The position numbers and the translations under genes were made by a program. DNA of 64,000 nucleotides from Chitinophaga vietnamensis (lineage in GTDB: Bacteria; Bacteroidota; Bacteroidia; Chitinophagales; Chitinophagaceae). Position 1 is the first letter of the stretch, and every line of letters begins with the position of its first letter. This document shows positions 44,188 to 54,600 of the stretch, piece by piece. The notes beneath the pieces were generated by a model. It was given only the letters and a program-made list of their open reading frames with translations, did not search any database and was not told the origin of the DNA. Where the stretch lies: contig NZ_CABHMS010000002.1 of NCBI RefSeq assembly GCF_902167635.1, positions 372,001 to 436,000 on the forward strand, written 5' to 3'.

Positions 44188-45480
44188 ATGCTAAAAGACC
44201 TTGTTGCACGTTATTGGAACTATGTAATCAATGTGGGTGTTACTCAGGGAATGTCTTTTATCGAGGCGCGGCGTACCAAGCTGCTGAACCTTCTGGCATT
44301 ACCTTGTATTCCTTTTATGTTGGGCTATGCCATACTGAATGCCTGCCAACACCGCTACCTGCTTGGTGCGCTCAACTTCACAACCACGCTGATGTGTGTG
44401 GGGGTATTGCTGATGCATAAATATCAGCTTTATAAAGGCGCCAGGCTTGTGATGATCTTTTTCAGTGTGGTGATTTACACTTTTATGGGCTTGTTCTTCC
44501 ATAACGGCGCACAATATTTCCTGCTCAATGTCCTTATCTTCTGTTTGCTCGTTTATGATAATAACTGGATCATGACCACACTTGGTGTGCTGATCCTGGC
44601 GGCTTTCCTGTGGGTGCTCTTCTGGCCGCTGCATTGGACGCTGGCCGATCCTGTGCCGCAGGAACGTGTATGGAGCAACGTAGCGGTATCCCTGCTGTTC
44701 ATCATTATCTCACTCCGGGTCTTCAAACAGATACAATACGATTATCAGGCAGAGGTAGAGGAACAGCGACAGGTGTTGTCGGCGATGAATAAAGATAAAG
44801 AGAAGCTGTTCTCTATTGTGGCGCATGATATCCGCAGCCCCTTGGCAACGCTGGAAATATTGCTGGATATGTACCGTCGCGGCGAATATCCCGAAGAAGA
44901 GATGCAGGCCGCCACAGATGCGCTGTACCTGCGGGTGGCGGAACTGGGCGTGTCGGTTGATAATGTGCTGCGATGGAGTTCCCGCAATATCCGCGGTATC
45001 CGCTGGCGCCCGGAAGCCTTTGCCCTCGGGCCGCAGGTGCAGGAGGTGCTGTCCTTTTGCCAGCTGCTCATCCAGCAGAAACAGGTTACTATCGACCTTG
45101 ACATACGCGATGATATCTGCCTCTATGCCGATCGTGACCAGGTATCGGTGATATTGAGGAACATCTGCATCAATGCCCTCAAATTCAGCCACAGTGGCGA
45201 CAAAGTAGCCGTTGCTGCGCATCGCCATGGCGATACGGTGTCTATCATCGTAAAAGATAATGGGGTAGGTATGTCGGAAGAGCAGTTGAATAAATTATTT
45301 TCCGGCAACCCCGGCGGCAATACCAGCGGTACCCGCGGCGAATGGGGCACAGGACTGGGCATGCTGCTGTGCGTGGAATTTGCACAACAGAACAAAGGAG
45401 ATATCGTTGTGAAAAGTGCTCCCGGCGAGGGAACGATGTTTACGGTGGTGTTGCCTGCGGCAGATGAAGAAGAGATATAA
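44188..45480 (+). CDS. Membrane sensor histidine kinase
   Basis: A 430-residue kinase with about six hydrophobic segments in residues 30-185 (LLALPCIPFMLGYAILNACQ; YTFMGLFFHNGAQYFLLNVL; VAVSLLFIIISLRVF), a coiled-coil linker, HisKA with His213 (LFSIVAHDIRSPLATLEILL) and HATPase (ICINALKFSHSGDKV; VKDNGVGMS; WGTGLGMLLCVEFAQQNKGD). No receiver or cognate regulator gene is adjacent. The open frame goes back to 44044, but that part is the repeat region and reads as low-complexity Lys/Gln/Asn; ATG 44188 begins the conserved part. It converges on the NRPS gene with a 106-bp gap containing two palindromes. Confidence 0.88.
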   Translation: MLKDLVARYWNYVINVGVTQGMSFIEARRTKLLNLLALPCIPFMLGYAILNACQHRYLLGALNFTTTLMCVGVLLMHKYQLYKGARLVMIFFSVVIYTFMGLFFHNGAQYFLLNVLIFCLLVYDNNWIMTTLGVLILAAFLWVLFWPLHWTLADPVPQERVWSNVAVSLLFIIISLRVFKQIQYDYQAEVEEQRQVLSAMNKDKEKLFSIVAHDIRSPLATLEILLDMYRRGEYPEEEMQAATDALYLRVAELGVSVDNVLRWSSRNIRGIRWRPEAFALGPQVQEVLSFCQLLIQQKQVTIDLDIRDDICLYADRDQVSVILRNICINALKFSHSGDKVAVAAHRHGDTVSIIVKDNGVGMSEEQLNKLFSGNPGGNTSGTRGEWGTGLGMLLCVEFAQQNKGDIVVKSAPGEGTMFTVVLPAADEEEI

Positions 45481-45495
45481 TTTATTGAAGCGAAT

Positions 45496-45532
45496 AAAAA
45501 AGCCCTTGAAGCGCTCAAAGCGCTTCAAGGGC
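45496..45532 (-). terminator. Terminator of the PKS-NRPS operon, formed by a 31-bp repeat palindrome
   Basis: Palindrome 45502-45532 (arms GCCCTTGAAGCGCT around CAA) followed on the minus strand by a run of six T (A-run 45496-45501). Identical arms to the copy at 21058-21088. On + there is no T-run, so it should stop the NRPS transcript rather than the kinase transcript. Confidence 0.75.
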
Positions 45533-45573
45533 ACTATACCTTAATTGCTAAAGAAAGCGCGACTAAGGATGCG

Positions 45574-45604
45574 GCGCTTGAAGCGCTCAAAGCGCTTCAA
45601 GCGC
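45574..45604. repeat. Palindromic repeat overlapping the NRPS stop codon
   Basis: Variant of the same palindrome (arms GCGCTTGAAGCGCT around CAA). The NRPS TGA (45587-45589 on minus) lies in its centre and the last residues KALEAL are encoded by one arm. Confidence 0.85.
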
Positions 45605-48600
45605 TTTTACTTGCTTCCTCACTTCCTCCAGTATCCCTGCTATCAACCCCGCGTTATGCGAAATATATTCGGGGCTGAACATTTCCGGATGCAGGCCATC
45701 GCCCTGATGTACATAGAAGCCGCTTTCCGTGCTGGCGGCCCAGTCGCGGTTAGCTTCCGGCGTTTTCCATTCTTCTTTCGACTTCACGATATGCATCCTG
45801 GCGGCGGTAGTGCCGGTATCGGTTTTACCGTTCATATACCTGCAATAACCTTCGATCTTGCCCATGGTATTTTTCTTGATCTGTTCAAGATAATCGGGTT
45901 CTACAGAGAAGATGGACCAGTCCACGATATTGTAATAGGCGTTTATGGTGGCTTCTATTTCTTCCTCCGTTTTGGCTTTGCTTTCCCAGCGTTTGTAGCT
46001 GTCGATGAGGATGATGTCAGACACTTCGCGGCCGCGTGCTTCGAGGTCTTTGGCGATCTCGAAAGCGAAGTTGCCGCCGGCGGAATAGCCCAGCATCACG
46101 ATCGGCTCGCCGGGCTGTAGTTCATCCATCACCTGGATGTATTGTTCCAGGCGGTCGTCGCTTTCCACGAAGTGGAAGCAGCAGATGTTGAAGTCCGGGA
46201 AATACTCTGCCAGCGCGGTATAGATGAAAGAGTAACCAATAGCGGGCGGGAAGCAGAAGAGCGTGCGCGGTTTTTTACCGCCGGCCACGGAATAAAATTC
46301 TTCTGCGGATACGCTGCCCAGTTCTTTGGCGATGGTGATCTTTTCTGCCAGCGCCTTGATGGTGGGATAGGTAAACGCCGTGGTGAGCGGCACCGTGATA
46401 TCTACCTCATTTTTGATCCTGTTGAGCGCCTGTATCAGCTTGATGGAGTTACCGCCGATCTCGAAGAAGTTATCGCTGGCGCTGATGCGTTCCAGGCCCA
46501 GTACCTCTTTCCAGATAGCGGCGATGGTTTGTTGCAAGGCGCCCATAGGCTCTTCAAACGGGCGTTCGGCGGCTTCATGCTGCTGCGCCAGCTGATCGAG
46601 CGTTTTACGGTCTGTTTTGCCATTGCTGGTGAGCGGTATCTTTTCTACGCGGATGCAGAACAGCGGCAGCATGTAGCTGGGCAGCCTTTCGGCCAGGAAG
46701 CTGCGGATGGTAGAGTAACCAAATTCTTTTTCAGACTCGTAGAAGGCCGCGATCTGTTTTTCTCCTTTGATGGTGGTGATGATGGCGGCGGTCATGCCGA
46801 TGCCTTCCATTTTGGCGAGCGCGCTTTCGATCTCTCCCAGCTCGATGCGGTAGCCGCGGAGCTTCACCTGTGTATCTTTACGGCCCAGGCATTCGATGCG
46901 GCCGTCGGGCAGCCATCTGCCAATATCTCCGGACTTATAAATTCTCTCCGTCGATAATTTTTCGTCTCTGAAATATTTCTCTGCGGTCAGCGCTTCCTGG
47001 TTGCAATAGCCTCTGCCTACGCCTGATCCGGCGATGTATATTTCACCGACAACATTCACCGGCTGTAACTGGCCATGGTTGCCGACGATGAACACCTGTT
47101 CATTGATCAGCGGTTTACCGATGGTAATACGTTCGGTGGTGGCTTCGTCGGTGGTGCTGTAGATGCAGGTTTCGGTAGGCCCGCAGCTGGTGAACACCCT
47201 CGTTTGCTTACAGCGGCGCAATGCCCTGAAGAGGCCCAGCGGCACTGGTTCTCCGCCGGTGATCACCGTTTTGATGCCCTGCAATGCACCCAAGCCTACG
47301 GTGTTGAGGAACAGCAGCAGGCGGGAAGGCGTCATCTGCAAGGTGTTCACTTTGAACTGTTGCAGCATCCCTTTCACTTTCGGGAAATCGTTCAGTTCTT
47401 CGTCGTTGGCCAGCAGCACGGTGACGCCGCAAAGCAGGCTGCATAATATTTCCAGCACCGAAAGGTCGAAGGTGATATTGCTCACCGCCAGTATCTTGTC
47501 GCCTGGCACGATGCCGTATACCGGTTCAAAGTTGCGAACAAAGCTGGTGACGTTGATATGCTCCAGCATGGCGCCTTTGGGCATACCGGTAGAACCGGAT
47601 GTGTAGATGATATACGCGAGATCATCCGGCGTGATGTGCACCGGCGCCAGCGTTTCGCGGGCAACTGTTTTTCTCTCTGCATATATGTTGAGCAGCGGCA
47701 GTGAATAATGATAATCCTTATCTGCCACGATCATCGTGCATTCGCTGTTATTGAGTATGTACTCGATACGTTGTGCGGGGAAGGAAGGATCAATTGGCAC
47801 ATAAGCCGCGCCGGCCTTGATGATGGCAAGGATGGCCACGGGCATATCGAGCGTGCGTTGCAGCATCAGCGCCACTTTATGACCCGGTTTTACGTCATAT
47901 ATTTCTTGCAGATAGATGGCCAGGGCTTCGGAGCGTTGTTCGAGTTCTTCGAAGCTCATATTGCCGGCGGTGGTTTCTACGGCATTGCGTTCTTTCCATT
48001 GCGGGAAGGTGCTGCGCCACAGTGCCGGTATGGTGAGGCGCGGCGCATCTTTTTCAGGGCTGCCGCCAAAGGCTTTCAGCTCGGCGATTTCAGCGTCATC
48101 CAGCAAGTCGATATCTTTTAATACGATGGCAGGATGTGCCAGCACCTGCGACAACACCCGCAGGAAATGTTTGGCAAAACGCTGGATGGAGCCATCGGCG
48201 AAGAGGGCTTTGTTATAGTTGAGCACCACATCGATCTGTTCGCCGGATTGTACCACGAGGAAAGTGAGATCGAATTTAGCGACGCTGATATTGACAGGGA
48301 AGGGCTCAAACTTCAGCTGGCCCTGCTCTTCACGTGCCTGCCGGCTGACGTACTGGAACAGGATATCGAACACGGGATTTCTCGCGGCATCGCGTTTGAT
48401 GCCGAGGGTTTCCACCAGTTCTTCAAAAGGATAGTCCTGGTTTTCGTAGGCGGCGAGCGCGTTGCGTTTCACTTCATCGAGGAACTGTTCAAACAGTTTC
48501 TCTGCCTTCGGCTGGTTACGCAGGGCGAGCGTGTTTACGAACATCCCGATCACCGGCTCTAAGTCGGCATGGGTGCGGCCTGCCACGGGCGTGCCTACGA

Positions 48601-51600
48601 TGATGTCTTCCAGCGAGGTGTATTTGGAAAGAAGGATATTATACACCGCGAGCATGAGCATGTTCATGGTGATGCCTTTGCGGCTCACATAGCGGATCGC
48701 CTGCGCGGCCAGCTGCTCGTCAATACGGAGCGCGTGATCGGCGCCATCGAATGTTTTAGAGAGACCACGCGGATGATCGAAGGGCAGATCCAATACTGGC
48801 AGTTCGCCTTCGAGCTGTTGCATCCAGAATTGTTTCTGTTGCTCCATCGTACCGGCATAGGTGGGCGATTGCTGCCAGGCTACATAGTCTTTGTACTGGA
48901 TGGCCGGCGCTGCCAGCTGTGTGCCGTAGTAGTGTTGCCACAGCTCGCGCACGAAAACGCCTACGGCTACTTCGTCGCCAATGATGTGATGCATGTCGGA
49001 TATGAGCAGGTGCTTATCGGCGCTCACGCTTAACACAGCGGCGCGGAGCAGCGGCGCTTCGGCGAGATCAAATTTTTTGATGAAGCCGGCAAGCAGCGCT
49101 GGCGCCTCTTCTTCTGCGCCTTGCAATATTTGCAGCTGGAAATGGAGATGATCATGTATCACCTGCACAGGTTCTCCATCAACAATTTTAAAGGCGGTGC
49201 GCAAACTTTCATGACGGTCGGTCATGGTCTGGAAAGCGGCCTGCAGGCGGCTGATATCAAGCGGTCCGTGTATCCAGTAGGCATCGCACATGTTATGGCT
49301 GATCTCTGCGCCTTTGAAGTGGCTGATCACAAATACTCTCTTCTGTGCAGAGGAGAGCGGGTAATGTTCCTGCTTCGCGGTGCGCGGGATGGGCGTGTAG
49401 TGAGCGGTAAGACTGTTATCTATCCGGTTGGCCAGCTGGCGGATGGTAGGGCAGGAGAACACATCTTTCAATGATATCTCTACCGCCATCGCTTTTTGTA
49501 CGCGGGATACGAGCACCATGGCGCGCAGTGACTGGCCGCCGAGTTCAAAGAAATTATCCGTTACGCCAATGTTGCTGCGTTTGAGCACATCCTGCCAGAT
49601 GGCCAGCAGCGCGGTTTCTGTGGCGGTGGCCGGCGCGGCGGCAACGGTATTGTGCGTGTCGATATGTTCGAGCGGGTTGTGCAATGCCTTCTTGTCGATC
49701 TTGCCATTGTGCGTTACCGGCAGCTGCGGCAGCGCGATGAAAAAGGTGGGCACCATGTATTCCGGCAACTGCTGCTTCAACAGTTCTTTGAGCCCGTCGA
49801 TGGGAGCGCCCGACTGGCTTACATACCAGCAGGCCATATCTTTTTCCTGTTCGGCGCCAAAGGTGGTGACGGCAGCTTCTTTCACTTCGGGATGTTGCAA
49901 TACTACGTTTTCGATCTCTTTGAGCTCGATACGATAGCCGCGCACTTTCACCTGTTCATCGCGGCGGCCGAGGAACTCGAGGTTACCGTCGGGCAGCCAG
50001 CGTACCATATCGCCGGTTTTGTACACGCGTTCCTTGGTATGCGGACTGACGATGAACTTTTCTTTAGTGGTATCGGGACGGTTGAGATATCCGTTGGTAA
50101 CGCCTTCGCCGCCGATCCACAGTTCGCCGGGCTGGCCGACGGGCAGCAGTTGTCCGGCGCTGTTGCAAACGTAATAGGTGTAGTTGAGCAAGGGCCTGCC
50201 GATAGGCGTGTTGCCCTGTGCAGGCAAGGCATCGATGGTAGTTTCGTAGAAGCCTGAATCGATGCAGGTTTCGGTAACGCCGTAGCTGTTGAGCACCCGG
50301 ATGGCGGGCGCATATCTTTCGAGCAATGTTTTGAAATAAGGCAGCGGCACGGTATCGGAGCCCACGATGAGCAGCTTGAGGAAACTTACATCTTTTTTAT
50401 GTTCCCAGGCATAGTCCATCAGCGGCGCGATGAGGGCCGGCGTAGATTCCAGTACATTGATGCGGTGCGTGGTGAGCAGCTCGTAGAAAGAAACAGGATC
50501 GAGGCGTGTTTCTGCCGGGCAGATGATGGCACGGCCGCCATTGGTGAGCATGCGTATCACTTCGCCGGTGAACACGTCGAAGGAGAAGCTGGCCATTTGC
50601 AGGGAGCGTGGCTCAAACTGATCCAACGCATAGGCGCGGCGCCAGGCGAGATCCACATTGCTCAACGCATGATGCGCTACCAGCACGCCTTTGGGCTTGC
50701 CCGTGGTGCCGGAAGTATAGATCACATAGGCCAGCTGATCCGGCGAGATACGTGTAGGCGGCAACGTTAGATCACCGGGTATCTCTTCCAAAATGATCGT
50801 ATGTGCGTGCGCGTTAGCACCGGAGGCGTGGGTGAGCAGCATTTTAGCCTGACTGTCATTCAACAGGTAATCAATTCGTTCCTGCGGATAATCGGGGTCG
50901 ATGGGCAGGTAGGCCGCGCCGGCGCGCATCACGCCCAGCATGGCGATCACCATCCACTCGGAGCGTTCCACCATGATGCCGATGATATCACCGGCGGCGG
51001 CGCCCTGCTGTTGCAGGTAGGCGGCTACCGCGCCGGAGGCCTTGTCCAGCGCAGCGTAGCTGATCTCCTTCTCCCTGAAAACGATCGCGATATTGTCCGG
51101 ATGTTGCTGTACCTGTTCCTCAAATAATTCCAGCACATTCTTCACGGCTTTTTCACCGGGGTTTTTACTGAAATCCATCATCAGCTGTAACTCTTGCGGG
51201 GTAAGGTATTGCAGCTGTTGCAGTGGTTGTTCATCTCCCAGCACCTGCGTAACCAGCAGCTGCATTCTTTCCGTAAAATTATTACCGTTGAAGATGCGCT
51301 CATTGAAATCCAGCCTGATCACATAGCCTTTGTCCGGCTGTTCGGTTACGCGCAGTTCGAGGTGATTATCGATGGTGTTGTACACGCGTTGCAGGGGGCC
51401 CATGGCCATATCTGTGTCGGGCGTGGCATAGTGTTGATAGTTGTAGAAGAAAGACAATTCCTCTTCACCGATGATCTGGTTCTGTAATGCCAGCGAGATA
51501 TGACGGAAAGGATTGGCATCTCTTTTCTGTTGTTGGAGATACAGGCAGAGGTCTGCAAAAGTTTTGTCGCCGCTGAAGAAGCGCTCCTGTACCAGCAATG

Positions 51601-54600
51601 GGAACACATAGGAGAATACGCCCATGGTGTGCAGGTGTTCTTCGCTGCGGCCGGCGATATTTTCGCGGATACAGAAATCATGATCCGCTGCGCAGTGGTA
51701 TTTGGTGAGCAAAGTAAATATTGCCTTGAAGAAAATATGCGGCTTGATGCCGTGCGCTGCGCAGTAGTGGCTGATCCTGGCGGATTCTTCCGGCTGGATG
51801 CGCCATAATTTTGATACTTGTTTGTCTTCGCTGGCGATTGCGCCGGCATAAGAAAGCGGCAAGGTATCGGCCAGTTGCTGACGCCAGTAGTTCTCTACTT
51901 CCGGCGTATCGAAGCGGGAGAGATGCGCTGTAACGCTCTGCTGGTAAGGCGGGTGGCTTTCCTCGTAACTGCCGCCATTGCGGATGGCGCGGTAGGCGCG
52001 GGCCGTTTTTTCTGCCAGCAGTTTAAACGACGTACCATCGACGAAGAGATGGTGCGCGCTGGTGGCGGTGATATAATGCTGGTCATCTACCCGGAACAGG
52101 TAATGTTTATAATATTCCCGGTTGATATCCTGGTTTTCGTCGGCATACTTCCTCACGGCGGCCATGATATCTGCGCTTTCCTTGCTGATGTCGATGAAGC
52201 GGAAATGCACGGGGGCTGTCCTTCTCACGGCCTGATACACTTCACCGTGTTGATAGAACAGTTCGGAACGCATGCAGTCTTCCGCTGCGGTTACCATCTC
52301 CAGCGCTTTTTCCCAGTCGCTGACATTTATTTCTTCCCGGATATTGAACCAGGTGAGCGGCCGCAAGCTGCCACCCTTGGGGTTCAGCAGGCAGGTCATA
52401 TAGATATCGCGCTGCGTGGTGTTGAGCGGGTATACGGCGGAATACAGCGTTTCGTCGTAGCCGGGCGCGCTGGCAATGGCTTCCAGCGGCAGTTCCGGCG
52501 ATTGCGCCACGGTAGCGAGGATATCGATGTATTGCTGCACCATCTGTGCGATGGTGGATTCTTTGAACAATCCTTTTGAATAGCTGAAGAGCACCTGCAT
52601 ATCGCCGCCGGATTCGGTAACGGAGGCGGAGAGGTCGAACTTCACCTGTATATCTTTCATGCCCAGTCCCAGTGGTGTGAGCGACAGTTCCGGGGTAGAC
52701 CAGGCCTGCACTTCTAGGTTGTGGTAGCTGAACATGGTATCAAAGAGCGGATTGCGGTTTTTGTCGCGCACCAGTTGCAGGTGTTCGGCCAGTTCCTCCA
52801 TGGGGTAGAGCTGATGATCGAGCGCCGTGAAGAAAGTGTTGCGCAATTCCGTCATCAGATCGGTAAAAGAAGATTGCATATCCACGCTGCCTCTAACGGG
52901 AAGCGTATGTACGAACATACCGATGAGCGGGTCGAGATCGGGATGTACGCGGCCTGCCACCGGTGTGCCTACGATGATATCCTTTTTGCCGGTAAGTCGT
53001 GCCAGCAGCAGGTTGTAGGCCGCCATTGTGAGCAGGAAGAGCGTGCTGCCTTCTTTGTTGATGAGCCGTTTAAGGCCCGCTACGGTGTCGCGGTCTACCC
53101 TGGCGGCATAGAGGCCGCCTTCCAGTTTCTCATCCGAGCGGGGGAAATCGGTAGGCAGGTGAAGCGCTATTTGTTTGCCCTGGAAAGTATCCAGCCAGTA
53201 TTGCTGGTGTCGCGCGAAGGCAGGCGTGTGTTTATATTGGTCCAGCCAGGTGCTGTAATCCTTGTATTGTATTTTCAACGGCGGCAGCTGCTCGTTGTGA
53301 TAGGCGGCCATCATCTCTTTGAGGAAGATGCCCATGGAGATGCCGTCGGAGATGATATGGTGCATATCGAGCAGCAGCAGGCCGGAGGTATCGTTCTTGC
53401 GAACATACATCATGCGCAGCAGCGGCGGCTGTGAGAGATCGAAGGGCCGTACGAAATTGAGCAGGTATTGTTGTACGTCCGGGTTGGCATCCTGCACTAC
53501 GGGCACTTCAAAAGGCAGGGCAGGTTCGATGTGTTGCAGGATCACTTCATCGGTGAAGCTGAAGCCGGTGCGCAAAGTGGCCTGGCGGCTGATCACGGCG
53601 CGCAGTGCGCGTTCCAGCTGCGGGATATCGATGGCGCCTTCCACTGCAAAGGCAGTAGGCATGTTGTAGTTGGTAGCGTGTTGATTGAGCAGGTAGCTGA
53701 GGTAGATGCCGCGCTGTGCAAAGGAAGCCGGCGACACGCGCGATTCCGCCGTTACCGGAATGTGGAACTGCACTGATTTTTCCGCCTGCTGAATATAAGC
53801 TGCTAACTGCTGGATGGTAGCATGCGAGAAGATATGCCGCAAAGGGATCTCTACATGCATATCGCGGAGGATGATGGTGGCCAGTTTCGCAGCTTTGAGC
53901 GAATGCCCGCCCAGTTCAAAGAAATTATCCGTGGTAGCGATCTGCTGCATGTGCAGCAGTTCCTGCCAGATGAGCAGCAGCCGGGCTTCCAGCTCATTGG
54001 CCGGCAGTTGTTCCGGCAGGAGGGTGCGTTCTATGGCTTCGGGCCTGGGCAGTTTGCGGAAATCTGTTTTGCCGTTGGCGGTGGCAGGTATTTTATCGAT
54101 TGCCATGAAACGCGCCGGTATCATATATTCCGGCAGTTGTGCGGCGATGTATTGGCGCAGGTCGGCGATGGCGAGTGGCGCTGAAGGTACGAACCAGGCG
54201 CATAGATATCTGTTGCCTTTTTCATCTTCCAGCGGCGCTACCACGGCTTCTCTTACGGCGGGGTGGTTGAGCATCACGGCGGCGATCTCTCCCGGCTCTA
54301 TGCGGTAGCCGCGGATCTTCACCTGGTTATCTTTGCGGCCCATGAAAACGATATTGCCTTCGGGCGTCCATCTGGCGAGGTCGCCGGAGAGGTACATGCG
54401 TTGTCCGGGATCGAAAGGACTGTCGATGAATTTGGACGCAGTGAGTGCTTCGTTGTTCAGATAGCCTTTGGTAACACCCGGGCCTGCAATGCATATTTCG
54501 CCGGGAACGCCTGCTGGCAAGACTTGCAGGGCATTGTCGAGTATATACACTTTATAATTGGGTATCGGCTTGCCAATCGAAACGTTTTCGCCGGTGGGCG

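Noticed and set aside
51169-52444. Epimerization domain at the second C position of the NRPS
   Set aside because: HHLFVDGTS is a little E-like, but the entry motif TTQRDIYM and MGVFSYVFPLL are C-type, and E domains normally precede rather than follow a C domain.
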